This document shows positions 23,145-37,639 of a DNA stretch of 64,000 nucleotides, one piece after another. Position 1 is the first letter of the stretch, and each line of letters begins with the position of its first letter. This stretch comes from Symsagittifera roscoffensis (taxonomy: Eukaryota; Xenacoelomorpha; Acoela; Convolutidae): positions 24,138,177 through 24,202,176 of the forward strand of contig NC_087062.1 in assembly GCF_963678635.1 (NCBI RefSeq), given 5' to 3'. The notes below the pieces were generated by a model. The model had not been told where the DNA came from. It saw only the letters and a list, made by a program, of their open reading frames with translations, and did not search any database. The position numbers and the translations under genes were made by a program.

Positions 23145-25344
23145 CCTAAATGATGACACCTTTCCACAAATGATTTGGTCTGGCGACTTCTGCCCAGATT
23201 GTTTCAGAATAAGATTTTTATAGTTTGTTGGATTATTTATATGTACTGATGCAAATTTTTAAATTTGATCCAAATGATGATACCTTTACCTAAATGATAT
23301 GGTTTCGCGGCTTCTGCTCTTGTTTGTTTGAAAATCTCGAGGTTTTTTTAATAGTTGATTGATTGTATGTATATACTGATCCAATTTGTCCATTTTTGCT
23401 CTTAATGATGTCACCTTTTCCCCAAATGATTTAGTTTTGCAACTTTTGCCCGTATGTTTTGTGAGAAACTAAGGATTCGAATTGTTTGTTTGATTGTATG
23501 TTTGTACTGATTCAATTTTGTTCACTTTTGATCTAAAAGATGTCACCTTTCCCCGAATGGTTTGGTTCGGTGACTTCTTTCTATGATATATGCGAAGTGA
23601 ATATATTTTGCCTTTTAGTGATTTCAATGCTATCAATCTTATCGTTTTTGTGCTGTTTTGAAATATGACTTTTTGTGCACACGAAATTCTTTCTTTCGAA
23701 CGTTTTTTCATTCCTTGATCAGTTTTTTTGTATGCGCCTAATTGATGCTTTTTTGCTCAATTGGTTTGAATAGCGACTTCGCTCATGGTTTTTTTTTCAA
23801 AATATGAATTAAATTCTTTTTGTTTGGACTTGAGTTGATTTGAATATTTACGTATTTGATCTAAATGAAGACTTCTTTCCCCAAAATGATTTGTTTTCGC
23901 GACTTCTGCGAATGATTAGTTCAGAATCTGAGCATTTATAGCTTGCTTGATTGTGTATATTTACTGATTCAATTTTGTTCATAATTGATAGAAATGACAC
24001 ATTTCTGCAAATGATATTTTTTTTAGCGAATTCTGTCCTAATGGTATTAACCTTTAGTTTACGTGCGGCTTTGAAATGTAACGCTTTCGAACAAATTGAA
24101 GTTATTTTACCGTATGCTTTTTCAAAATGATAATTCTTTTACCAATATGATGTGGTTTTGCGATTTCTTCTCATGATTAATATACAAACTGAGTTTGTTT
24201 TAGTTTTTTGATAATTCTTCTTTCTAATTCGATTTTTATAGTTTTTTCCTTGGTACATCAGATACATTTCCCCAGCTGATTTTCCAATGGGTTAAACGGA
24301 GAGTTTTGAACTATCTCGATGGTTTATCTACGTTTTTGGTTTTGCTTCGTGCTTTTGTGAGGTGAACTTTTTCGAGAATCCTGATGGTACCAATCTTTCG
24401 TTTTGGTGCTGTTTTGAATTATGATGATTTTGTTTTTTTCTTGCGAATGCTTTTTCATTCACTGATTAGTTCTTGACAATAATCTTAATTATGACTTCTT
24501 TCCTCAATTGACTTTGATAGCGATTTGGCCCTTGATTTTTTTTAGAAGATGAGCTTAATTGTTTTTGTTTTATTTTGAGTTGATTTGATTTTTTAAATCT
24601 TTGAACTAAATGATGACACCTTTCCCCAAATGATTTGGTTTCTCGACTTCTGCCCATGATTATTTCAGATTCTGAGCTTGTATAGTGTGCTTGATTGTTT
24701 GTTTGTACTGATTCAAATTTGTTCTTTTTTGATGAAAATGACACATTTCTGCAAATGATTGGGTTTCGCGACTTCTGTCCTTGATTATTTCAGAATCTCG
24801 AGGTTTTTTAATAGTTTGTTTGATTGTATGTATGTACTGATGCAATTTGTTCATGTTTGATCTAAATGATGATACCTATCCCTAATTGATTTGGTTTTGC
24901 GACTTCTGCCCGTGCTTTTTCCAGAAACAGGTTTTGTATTGTTTTTTTGATTGTATGTTTTTACAAGTTTGCTCATTTTTGATCTTAATGATGACACCGT
25001 TCCCGAATGATTTGGTTTCGCGACTTCTATCTATGATTTATGTGAAGTGAATGTCGTTTGGTTTTGAGGATTCTAATGGAACCAATCTTTTCGTTTTAGT
25101 GCGGTTTTGAAATATGTTGATTTTTTTTCAAACTAGAATCTTTTACTTGCGAATGACTAGAATCTTTTTCTTGCGAATGATTTTTCATTTACTGATTAGT
25201 TCTTTACATTCATCCTAATTATGACTTCTCTCCTAAATTGATATGGATAGCGAATTGGTTCAATATTTTTTCAGAAGATGAGCTTAATTGTTTTTGTTTT
25301 ATTTTGAGTTGATTTGATTTTTTAAATCTTTGAACTAAATGACG
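23145..25344 (+). repeat. Satellite block of the 2.95-kb unit, copy B, then irregular segment
   Basis: It follows copy A (20,473 onward) to about 24,810, where copy A would reach a junction module but this copy continues as ordinary satellite. Near 25,132-25,178 there is a local doubling of ACTAGAATCTTTTNCTTGCG, shared with 34,654-34,700 and 35,257-35,303. Confidence 0.7.
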
Positions 25345-27036
25345 ACACCTTTCCCCAAATGATTTGGTTTCGCGACTTCTGCCCATGATTATTTCAGAAT
25401 CTGAGCTTTTATAGTTCGCTTGATTGTATGTTTGTGCTGATCAAATTTGTTCTTATTTGATCGAAATGACACAATTCTGCAAATGATTTGTTTTCGCGTC
25501 TTCTGTCCTTGATGATTTCTTCAGTTTCTGCTGTTTTATGGTTTGTTTGAATGTAAGTTTGTACTGCTCCATTTTGTTCAGGTTTGAAGTAAATGATTAC
25601 ATCTTTCCCCAAATGATTTGGTTTCGCTACTTCTGCCCATGATTATTTCAGAATCTGAGCTTTTTTAGTTTGATTGATGTATGTACTGTTTGATTGTATG
25701 TATGTACTGATGCAATTTGTCCATGTTTGATCTAAATGATGGCACCTTTCCCTAATTATTATTTTTTTGAAACTTCTGCCCTGATTTTTACAGAATCAGG
25801 TTTTGTATTGTTTGTTTGATTGTATGTTTGTACTGACTCAAATTTGTTCATTTTTGATCTTAATGATGACACCGTTCCCCGAATGATTCGGTTTCGCGAC
25901 TTCTATCTATGATTTATGCGAAGTGAATATATTTTGCTTTTTAGTGATTTCAATGTTATCAATCTTTTCGTTTTTGTGCGGTTTTAAAATATGACATTTT
26001 TGTGCACACGAAATTCTTTCTTTTGAATGTTTTTTGATTCCTTGATCAGTTTTTTATATTCACCTAATTGATGCTTTTTTGTTCAATTGTTTGAATAGCG
26101 ACTTCGCTTATGATTTTTTTCAGAATGCGAATTAATTTTTTATTGTTTGGACTTTGAGTTGATTTGAGTTTTTACGTATTTGATCTAAATGAAGACGCCT
26201 TTCCCCAAATGATTTGGTTTCGCGACTTCTGCCCATGATTATTTCAGAATCTGAGCTTTTATAGTTCGCTTGATTGTATGTTTGTGCTGATCAAATTTGT
26301 TCTTATTTGATCGAAATGACACAATTCTGCAAATGATTTGTTTTCGCGTCTTCTGTCCTTGATGATTTCTTCAGTTTCTGCTGTTTTATGGTTTGTTTGA
26401 ATGTAAGTTTGTACTGCTCCATTTTGTTCAGGTTTGAAGTAAATGATGACATCTTTCCCCAAATGATTTGGTTTCGCTACTGCTGCCCATGATTATTTCA
26501 GAATCTGAGCTTTTATAGTTTGATTGATGTATGTACTGTTTGATTGTATGTATGTACTGATGCAATTTGTCCATGTTTGATCTAAATGATGGCACCTTTC
26601 CCTAATTGATTTTTTTTTGAAACTTCTGCCCTGATTTTTACAGAATCAGGTTTTGTATTGTTTGTTTGATTGTATGTTTGTACTGACTCAAATTTGTTCA
26701 TTTTTGATTTTAATGATGACACCGTTCCCCGAATGATTCGGTTTCGCGACTTCTATCTATGATTTATGCGAAGTGAATATATTTTGCTTTTTAGTGATTT
26801 CAATGTTATCAATCTTTTCGTTTTTGTGCGGTTTTAAAATATGACATTTTTGTGCACACGAAATTCTTTCTTTTGAATGTTTTTTCATTCCTTGATCAGT
26901 TTTTTATATTCACCTAATTGATGCTTTTTTGTTCAATTGTTTGAATAGCGACTTCGCTTCTGATTTTTTTCAGAATGCGAATTAATTTTTTATTGTTTGG
27001 ACTTTGAGTTGATTTGAGTTTTTACGTATTTGATCT
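25345..27036 (+). repeat. 850-bp unit, 2 copies
   Basis: Sequence from about 25,345 recurs about 850 bp later with few changes (compare 25,409-25,612 with 26,259-26,462; GTGCACACG at 26002 and 26852). Each copy holds the small duplication GATTGATGTATGTACTGTTT followed by GATTGTATGTATGTACTGAT. Confidence 0.9.
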
Positions 27037-30000
27037 AAATGAAGACGCCTTTCCCCAAATGATTTGTTTTCGCGTTTTCTGCCCATGATTAGTTCAGAAT
27101 CTGAGCATTTATAGCTTGCTTGATTGTGTGTATTATACTGATTCACTTTTGATCATAATTGATAGAAATGACACTTTTCTGCACATGATTTTTTTTTTCG
27201 CGAATTCTGTGCTAATGGTTTTAACATTTGTTTAAGTGCGGCTTTGAAATGTACCGATTTCGAACAAATTGAAGTTATTTTACCGTATGCTTTTTCAAAA
27301 TGATAACACCTTTCCGAAATTGATTTGGTTTTGCGACTTCTGCCCGTGATTTTCCAGAAACAGGCTTTGAATTGTTTTTTTTTTGATTGTATGTTTTTAC
27401 AAATTTGTTCATTTTTGATCTTAATGATGACACCGTTCCCTGAATGATTCGGTTTCGCGACTTCTTTCTGTGATTTATGCGAAGTGAATATATTTTGCTT
27501 TTTAGTGATTTCAATGTTATCAATCTTTTCGTTTTTGTGCGGTTTTAAAATATGACGTTTTTGTGCACACGAAATTCTTTCTTTTGAATGTTTTTTCATT
27601 CCTTGATCAGTTTTTTATATTCACCTAATTGATGCTTTTTTTGTTCAATTGTTTGAATAGCGACTTCGCTCATGATTTTTTCAGAATGCGAATTAATTTT
27701 TTATTGTTTGGACTTTGAGTTGATTTGAGTTTTTACGTATTTGATCTAAATGAAGACGCCTTTCCCCAAATGATTTGTTTTCGCGTTTTCTGCCCATGAT
27801 TAATTCAGAATCTGAGCATTTATAGTTTGCTTGATTGTGTGTATTATACTGATTCACTTTTGATCATAATTGATAGAAATGACACTTTTCTGCACATGAT
27901 TTTTTTTTCGCGAATTCTGTGCTAATGGTTTTAACATTTGTTTAAATGCGGCTTTGAAATGTACCGATTTCGAACAAATTGAAGTTATTTTACCGTATGC
28001 TTTTTCAAAATGATAACACCCTTCCCTAATTGATTTGGTTTTGCGACTTCTGCCCGTGGTTTTCCAGAAACAGGTTTTGAATTGTTTGTTTTTATTGTAT
28101 GTTTTTACAAATTTTTTCATTTTTGATCTTAATGATGACACCGTTCCCTGAATGATTCGGTTTCGCGACTTCTATCTATGATTTATGCGAAGTGAATATA
28201 TTTTGCTTTTTAGTGATTTCAATGTTATCAATCTTTTCGTTTTTGTGCGGTTTTAAAATATGACATTTTTGTGCACACGAAATTCTTTCTTTTGAATGTT
28301 TTTTCATTCCTTGATCAGTTTTTTATATTCACCTAATTGATGCTTTTTTGTTCAATTGTTTGAATAGCGACTTCGCTCATGATTTTTTTCAGAATGCGAA
28401 TAAATTTTTATTGTTTGGACTTTGAGTTGATTTGAGTTTTTACGTATTTGATCTAAATGAAGACGCCTTTCCCCAAATGATTTGTTTTCGCGTTTTCTGC
28501 CCATGATTAGTTCAGAATCTGAGCATTTATAGCTTGCTTGATTGTGTGTATTATACTGATTCACTTTTGATCATAATTGATAGAAATGACACTTTTCTGC
28601 ACATGATTTTTTTTTCGCGAATTCTGTGCTAATGGTTTTAACATTTGCTTAAGTGCGGCTTTGAAATGTACCGATTTCGAACAAATTGAAGTTATTTTAC
28701 CGTATGCTTTTTAAAATGATAACACCTTTCCCTAATTGATTTAGTTTTGCGACTTCTGCCCGTGATTTCCCAGAAACAGATTTTGAATTTTTTTTTTTGA
28801 TTGTATGTTTTTACAAATTTGTTCATTTTTGATCTTAATGATGACACCGTTCCCTGAATGATTCGGTTTCGCGACTTCTATCTATGGTTTATGCGAAGTG
28901 AATATATTTTGCTTTTTAATGATTTCAATGTTATCAATCTTTTCGTTTTTGTGCGGTTTTAAAATATGACATTTTTGTGCACACGAAATTCTTTCTTTTG
29001 AATGTTTTTTCATTCCTTGATCAGTTTTTTATATTCACCTAATTGATGCTTTTTTGTTCAATTGTTTGAATAGCGACTTCGCTCATGATTTTTTTCAGAA
29101 TGCGAATAAATTTTTATTGTTTGGACTTTGAGTTGATTTGAGTTTTTACGTATTTGATCTAAATGAAGACGCCTTTCCCCAAATGATTTGTTTTCGCGTT
29201 TTCGGCCCATGATTAGTTCAGAATCTGAGCATTTATAGCTTGCTTGATTGTGTGTATTATTTTGATTCACTTTTGATCATAATTGATAGTAATGACACTT
29301 TTCTGCACATGATTTTTTTTTCGCGAATTCTGTGCTAATGGTTTTAACATTTGCTTAAGTGCGGCTTTGAAATGTACCGATTTCGAACAAATTGAAGTTA
29401 TTTTACCGTATGCTTTTTAAAATGATAACACCTTTCCCTAATTGATTTAGTTTTGCGACTTCTGCCCGTGATTTTCCAGAAACAGATTTTGAATTTTTTT
29501 TTTTTTGATTGTATGTTTTTACAAATTTGTTCATTTTTGATCTTAATGATGACACCGTTCCCTGAATGATTCGGTTTCGCGACTTCTATCTATGGTTTAT
29601 GCGAAGTGAATATATTTTGCTTTTTAATGATTTCAATGTTATCAATCTTTTCGTTTTTGTGCGGTTTTAAAATATGACATTTTTGTGCACACGAAATTCT
29701 TTCTTTTGAATGTTTTTTCATTCCTTGATCAGTTTTTTATATTCACCTAATTGATGCTTTTTTGTTCAATTGTTTGAATAGCGACTTCGCTCATGTTTTT
29801 TTTCAAAATGCGAATTAATTTTTTATTGTTTGGACTTTGAGTTGATTTGAGTTTTTACGTATTTGATCTAAATGAAGACGCCTTCCCCCAAATGATTTGT
29901 TTTCGCGTTTTCTGCCCATGATTAGTTAAGAATCTGAGCATTTATAGCTTGCTTGATTGTGTGTATTATACTGATTCACTTTTGATCATAATTGATAGAA

Positions 30001-33000
30001 ATGACACTTTTCTGCACATGATTTTTTTTTCGCGAATTCTGTGCTAATGGTTTTAACATTTGTTTAAGTGCGGCTTTGAAATGTACCGATTTTGAACAAA
30101 ATGAAGTTATTTTACCGTATGCTTTTTCAAAATGATAACACGTTTCCCTAATTGATTTGGTTTTGCGACTTCTGCCCGTGATTTTCCAGAAACAGGTTTT
30201 GAATTGTTTTTTTTTTGATTGTATGTTTTTACAAATTTGTTCATTTTTGATCTTAATGATGACACCGTTCCCTGAATGATTCGGTTTCGCGACTTCTATC
30301 TATGATTTATGCGAAGTGAATATATTTTGCTTTTTAGTGATTTCAATGTTATCAATCTTTTCGTTTTTGTGCGGTTTTAAAATATGACATTTTTGTGCAC
30401 ACGAAATTCTTTCTTTTGAATGTTTTTTCATTCCTTGATCAGTTTTTTATATTCACCTAATTGATGATTTTTTGTTCAAATGTTTGAATAGCGACTTCGC
30501 TCATGATTTTTTTCAGAATGCGAATAAATTTTTATTGTTTGGACTTTGAGTTGATTTGAGTTTTTACGTATTTGATCTAAATGAAGACGCCTTTCCCCAA
30601 ATGATTTGTTTTCGCGTTTTCTGCCCATGATTAGTTCAGAATCTGAGCATTTATAGCTTGCTTGATTGTGTGTATTATACTGATTCACTTTTGATCATAA
30701 TTGATAGAAATGACACTTTTCTGCACATGATTTTTTTTTCGCGAATTCTGTGCTAATGGTTTTAACATTTGCTTAAGTGCGGCTTTGAAATGTACCGATT
30801 TCGAACAAATTGAAGTTATTTTACCGTATGCTTTTTAAAATGATAACACCTTTCCCTAATTGATTTAGTTTTGCGACTTCTGCCCGTGATTTTCCAGAAA
30901 CAGATTTTGAATTTTTTTTTTTTGATTGTGTTTTTACAAATTTGTTCATTTTTGATCTTAATGATGACACCGTTCCCTGAATGATTCGGTTTCGCGACTT
31001 CTATCTATGGTTTATGCGAAGTGAATATATTTTGCTTTTTAATGATTTCAATGTTATCAATCTTTTCGTTTTTGTGCGGTTTTAAAATATGACATTTTTG
31101 TGCACACGAAATTCTTTCTTTTGAATGTTTTTTCATTCCTTGATCAGTTTTTTATATTCACCTAATTGATGCTTTTTTGTTCAATTGTTTGAATAGCGAC
31201 TTTGCTCATGTTTTTTTTCAAAATGCGAATTAATTTTTTATTGTTTGGACTTTGAGTTGATTTGAGTTTTTACGTATTTGATCTAAATGAAGACGCCTTT
31301 CCCCAAATGATTTGTTTTCGCGTTTTCTGCCCATGATTAGTTAAGAATCTAAGCATTTATAGCTTGCTTGATTGTGTGTATTATACTGATTCACTTTTGA
31401 TCATAATTGATAGAAATGACACTTTTCTGCACATGATTTTTTTTTCGCGAATTCTGTGCTAATTGTTTTAACATTTGTTTAAGTGCGGCTTTGAAATGTA
31501 CCGATTTCGAAAAAAATGAAGTTATTTTACCGTATGCTTTTCAAAATGATAACACTTTTCCCTAATTGATTTGGTTTTGCGACTTCTGCCCGTGATTTTC
31601 CAGAAACAGGTTTTGAATTGTTTTTTTTTTGATTGTATGTTTTTACAAATTTGTTCATTTTTGATCTTAATGATGACACCGTTCCCTGAATGATTCGGTT
31701 TCGCGACTTCTATCTATGATTTATGCGAAGTGAATATATTTTGCTTTTTAGTGATTTCAATGTTATCAATCTTTTCGTTTTTGTGCGGTTTTAAAATATG
31801 ACATTTTTGTGCACACGAAATTCTTTCTTTTGAATGTTTTTTCATTCCTTGATCAGTTTTTTATATTCACCTAATTGATGCTTTTTTGTTCAATTGTTTG
31901 AATAGCGACTTCGCTCATGATTTTTTTCAGAATGCGAATTAATTTTTTATTGTTTGGACTTTGAGTTGATTTGAGTTTTTACGTATTTGATCTAAATGAA
32001 GACGCCTTTCCCCAAATGATTTGTTTTCGCGTTTTCTGCCCATGATTAGTTCAGAATCTGAGCATTTATAGCTTGCTTGATTGTGTGTATTATACTGATT
32101 CACTTTTGATCATAATTGATAGAAATGACACTTTTCTGCACATGATTTTTTTTTCGCGAATTCTGTGCTAATGGTTTTAACATTTGTTTAAGTGCGGCTT
32201 TGAAATGGACCGATTTCGAACAAATTGAAGTTATTTTACCGTATGCTTTTTCAAAAAGATAACACCTTTCCCTAATTGATTTGGTTTTGCGACTTCTGCC
32301 CGTGATTTTCCAGAAACAGGTTTTGAATTGTTTTTTTTTTTTGATTGTTTGTTTTTACAAATTTGTTCATTTTTGATCTTAATGATGACACCGTTCCCTG
32401 AATGATTCGGTTTCGTGACTTCTATCTATAATTTATGCGAAGTGAATATATTTTGCTTTTTAGTGTTTCAATGTTATCAATCTTTTCGTTTTTGTGCGGT
32501 TTTAAAATATGACATTTTTGTGCACACGAAGTTCTTTCTTTTGAATGTTTTTTCATTCCTTGATCAGTTTTTTATATTCACCTAATTGATGCTTTTTTGT
32601 TCAATTGTTTGAATACCGACTTCGCTCATGATTTTTTCTCAGAATGCGAATTAATTTTTTTTTGTTTGGACTTTGAGTTGATTTGAGTTTTTACGTTTTT
32701 GATCTAAATGAAGACGCCTTTCCCCAAATGATTTGTTTTCGCGTTTTCTGCCCATGATTAGTTCAGAATCTGAGCATTTATAGCTTGCTTGATTGTGTGT
32801 ATTATACTGATTCACTTTTGATCATAATTGATAGAAATGACACTTTTCTGCACATGATTTTTTTTTCGCGAAATCTGTGCTAATGGTTTTAACATTTGTT
32901 TAAGTGCGGCTTTGAAATGTACCGATTTCGAACAAATTGAAGTTATTTTACCGTATGCTTTTTCAAAATGATAACACCTTTCCCTAATTGATTTGGTTTT

Positions 33001-34560
33001 GCGACTTCTGCCCGTGATTTTCCAGAAACAGGTTTTGAATTGTTTTTTTTTTGATTGTATGTTTTTACGAATTTGTTCATTTTTGATCTTAATGATGACA
33101 CCGTTCCCTCAATGATTCGGTTTCGTGACTTCTATCTATGATTTATGCGAAGTGAATATATTTTGCTTTTTAGTGATTTCAATGTTATCAATCTTTTCGT
33201 TTTTGTGCGGTTTTAAAATATGACATTTTGTGCACACGAAGTTCTTTCTTTTGAATGTTTTTTCATTCCTTGATCAGTTTTTTATATTCACCTAATTGAT
33301 GCTTTTTTGTTCAATTGTTTGAATACCGACTTCGCTCATGATTTTTTTCAGAATGCGAATTAATTTTTTTTGTTTGGACTTTGAGTTGATTTGAGTTTTT
33401 ACGTAATTGATCTAAATGAAGACGCCTTTCCCCAAATGATTTGTTTTCGCGTTTTCTGCCCATGATTAGTTCAGAATCTGAGCATTTATAGCTTGCTTGA
33501 TTGTGTGTATTATACTGATTCACTTTTGATCATAATTGATAGAAATGACACTTTTCTGCACATGATTTTTTTTTAGCGAGTTCTGTGCTAATGGTTTTAA
33601 CATTTGTTTAAGTGCGGCTTTGAAATGTACCGATTTCAAACAAATTGAAGTTATTTTACCGTATGCTTTTTCAAAATGATAACACCTTCCCTAATTGATT
33701 TGGTTTTGCGACTTCTGCCCGTGATTTTCCAGAAACAGGTTTTGAATTGTTTTTTTTTTGATTGTATGTTTTTACAAATTTGTTCATTTTTGATCTTAAT
33801 GATGACACCGTTCCCTGAATGATTCGGTTTCGCGACTTCTATCTATGATTTATGCGAAGTGAATATATTTTGCTTTTTAGTGATTTCATTGTTATCAATC
33901 TTTTCGTTTTTTTGCGGTTTTAAAATATGACATTTTTGTGCACACGAAATTCTTTCTTTTGAATGTTTTTTCATTCCTTGATCAGTTTTTTATATTCACC
34001 TAATTGATGCTTTTTTTGTTCAATTGTTTGAATAGCGACTTCGCTCATGATTTTTTTCAGAATGCGAATTAATTTTTTATTGTTTGGACTTTGAGTTGAT
34101 TTGAATTTTTACGTATTTGATCTAAATGAAGACGCCTTTCCCCAAATGATTTGTTTTCGCGTTTTCTGCCCATGATTAGTTCAGAATCTGAGCATTTATA
34201 GCTTGCTTGATTGTGTGTATTATACTGATTCACTTTTGATCATAATTGATAGAAATGACACTTTTCTGCACATTTTTTTTTCGCGAATTCTGTGCTAATG
34301 GTTTTAACATTTGTTTAAGTGCGGCTTTGAAATGTACTGATTTCGAACAAATTCAAGTTATTTTACCGTATGCTTTTTCAAAATGATAACACCTTTCCCT
34401 AATTGATTTGGTTTTGCGACTTCTGCCCGTGATTTTCCAGAAACAGGTTTGGAATTGTTTTTTTTTTTTGATTGTATGTTTTTACAAATTTGTTCATTTT
34501 TGATCTTAATGATGACACCGTTCCCTGAATGATTTGGTTTCGCGACTTCTATCTATGATT
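27037..34560 (+). repeat. 709-bp higher-order unit, about 10.6 copies
   Basis: AAATGAAGACGCC starts at 27037, 27748 and so on to 34124: ten intervals averaging 708.7 bp. GTGCACACG at 26852, 27563, 28271, 28977, 29685, 30395, 31100, 31809, 32520, 33230 and 33938 gives spacings of 705-711. Each unit has five recognisable cores in fixed order: CGCGTTTTCTGCCCATGA, CGCGAATTCTGTGCTAATGG, TTTTGCGACTTCTGCCCGTG, TTCGCGACTTCTATCTATG and ATAGCGACTTCGCTCATG. Differences are mainly single bases and T-run lengths. It is the most homogeneous long part of the window. Confidence 0.95.
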
Positions 34561-37500
34561 CATGTGAAGTGAATGTCGTTTGGTTTTAAGGATTCTAATG
34601 GTACCAATCTTTTCGTTTTAGTGCGGTTTTGAAATATGACGATTTTTTTTCAAACTAGAATTTTTTTCTTGCGAAAGACTAGAATCCTTTTCTTGCGAAT
34701 GATTTTTCATTCACTAATTAGTTTTTTACATTCATCTTAATTATGACTTCTCTCCTCAATTGATTTTGATAGCGAATTGGTTCATGCTTTTTTCAGAAGA
34801 TGAGCTTAATTTGTTTTTGTTTTATTTTGAGTTGATTTGATTTTTTAAATCTTTGAACTAAATGATGACACCTTTCCACAAATGATTTGGTTTCTCGACT
34901 TCTGTCCTTGATTATTTCAGAATCTAGAGGTTTTTTAATAGTTTGTTTGATTGTATGTATGTACCGATGCAATTTGTTCATGTTTGATCTAAATGATGAC
35001 ACCTATCCCTAATTGATTTGGTTTTGCGACTTCTGCCCGTGATTTTTCCAGAAACAGGTTTTGTATTGTTTTTTTGATTGTATGTTTTTACAAATTTGGT
35101 CATTTTTGATCTTAATGATGACACCGTTCCCGAATGATTTGGTTTCGCGACTTCTATCTATGATTTATGTGAAGTGAATGTCGTTTGGTTTTGAGGATTC
35201 TAATGGAACCAATCTTCTCGTTTTAGTGCGGTTTTGAAATATGTTGATTTTTTTCAAACTAGAATCTTTTACTTGCGAATGACTAGAATCTTTTTCTTGC
35301 GAATGATTTTTCATTTACTGATTAGTTCTTTACATTCATCCTAATTATGACTTCTCTCCTCAATTGATATGGATAGCGAATTGGTTCAAGATTTTTTCAG
35401 AAGATGAGCTTAATTTGTTTTTGTTTATTTTTAGTTGGTTTGATTTTTTTAAAATCTTTGAACTAAATGACGACACCTTTCCCCAAATGATTTGGTTTCG
35501 CGACTTCTGCCCATCATTATTTCAGAATCTGAGCTTTTATAGTTCGCTTGATTGTATGTTTGTGCTGATTCAAATTTGTTCTTATTTGATCGAAATGACA
35601 CATTTCTGCAAATGATTTGTTTTCGCGTCTTCTGTCCTTGATGATTTCAGATTCTGCTGTTTTATAGTTTGTTTGAATGTAAGTTTGTACTGCTCCATTT
35701 TGTTCAGGTTTGAAGTAAATGATGACATCTTTCCCCAAATGATTTGGTTTCGCTACTTCTGCCCATGATTATTTCAGAATCTGAGCTTTTATAGTTTGAT
35801 TGATGTATGTACTGTTTGATTGTATGTATGTACTGATGCAATTTGTCCATGTTTGATCTAATGATGGCACCTTTCCCTAATTGATTTTTTTTTGAAACTT
35901 CTGCCCTGATTTTTACAGAATCAGGTTTTGTATTGTTTGTTTCATTGTATGTTTGTACTGACTCAAATTTGTTCATTTTTGATCTTAATGATGACACCGT
36001 TCCCCGAATGATTCGGTTTCGCGACTTCCATCTATGATTTATGCGAAGTGAATATATTTTGCTTTTTAGTGATTTCAATGTTATCAATCTTTTCGTTTTT
36101 GTGCGGTTTTAAAATATGACATTTTTGTGCACACGAAATTCTTTCTTTTGAATGTTTTTTCATTCCTTGATCAGTTTTTTATATTCACCTAATTGATGCT
36201 TTTTTGTTCAATTGTTTGAATAGCGACTTCGCTCATGATTTTTTTCAGAATGCGAATTAATTTTTTATTGTTTGGACTTTGAGTTGATTTGAGTTTTTAC
36301 GTATTTGATCTAAATGAAGACGCCTTTCCCCAAATGATTTGGTTTCGCGACTTCTGTTCATGATTATTTCAGAATCTGGGCTTTTATAGTTTGTTTGATT
36401 GTATGTTTGTACTGATGCAATTGGTTCATGTTTGATCTAAATGATGACACCTATCCCTAATTGATTTGGTTTTGCGACTTCTGCCCGTCATTTTTCCAGA
36501 AACAGGTTTTGTATTGTTTTTTTGATTGTTTGTTTGTACTGACTCAAATTTGTTCATTTTTGATCTTAATGATGACACCGTTCCCCGAATGATTCGGTTT
36601 CGCGACTTCTATCTATGATTCATGCGAAGTGAATATATTTTGCTTTTTAGTGATTTCAATGTTATCAATCTTTTCGTTTTTGTGCGGTTTTAAAGTATGA
36701 CATTTTTGTGCACACGAAGTTCTTTCTTTTGAATGTTTTTTCATTCCTTGATCAGTTTTTTATATTCACCTAATTGATGCTTTTTTGTTCAATTGTTGGA
36801 ATAGCGACTTCGCTCATGATTTTTTTCAGAATGCGAATTAATTTTTTATTGTTTGGACTTTGAGTTGATTTGAGTTTTTACGTATTTGATCTAAATGAAG
36901 ACGCCTTTCCCCAAATGATTTGTTTTCGCGTTTTCTGCCCATGATTAGTTCAGAATCTGAGCATTTATAGCTTGCTTGATTGTGTGTATTATACTGATTC
37001 ACTTTTGATCATAATTGATAGAAATGACACTTTTCTGCACATGATTTTTTTTTTCGCGAATTCTGTGCTAATGGTTTTAACATTTGTTCAAGTGCGGCTT
37101 TGAAATGTAACGCTTTCGAACAAATTGAAGTTATTTTACCGTATGGTTTTTCAAAATGATAACTCCCTTACCTAATTGATGTGGTTTCGTGATTTCTTCT
37201 CATGATAACTGTACAAACTGAGTTTGTTTTAGTTTTTTGATAATTCTTCTTTCTAATTCGATTTTTCCAGTTTTTGGCTGGTACATCAGATACATTTCCC
37301 CAGCTGATTTTTCACTGGATTACAGAGTGAGTTTTTGAACTATCTCGATTGTTTTATCTACGTTTTTGGTTTTGCTTCGTGCTTTTGTGAGGTGAAATTT
37401 TTCTAGAATCCTGATGGTACCAATCTTTCGTTTTGGTGCTGTTTTGAATTATGACGATTTTGTTCTTACAAATCTTTTTCTTGCGAATGCTTTTTCATTC

Positions 37501-37639
37501 ACTGATTAGTTCTTTACATTCATCCTAATTATGACTTCTTTCCTCAATTGATTTGGATAGCGAATCGGCCCATAATTGTTTCAGAAGATGAACTTAACTT
37601 GTTTTTGTTTTATTTTGAGTTGATTTGATTTTTTTATTC
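34561..37639 (+). repeat. Right flank of the 709-bp array, partly a copy of its left flank
   Basis: About 34,987-36,300 matches about 24,855-26,180 at an offset near 10,120-10,130 bp, including the local doubling of ACTAGAATCTTTTNCTTGCG. After 36,300 the segment follows the 709-bp unit again to about 37,090, then a diverged block resembling 8,430-8,830. Confidence 0.78.
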
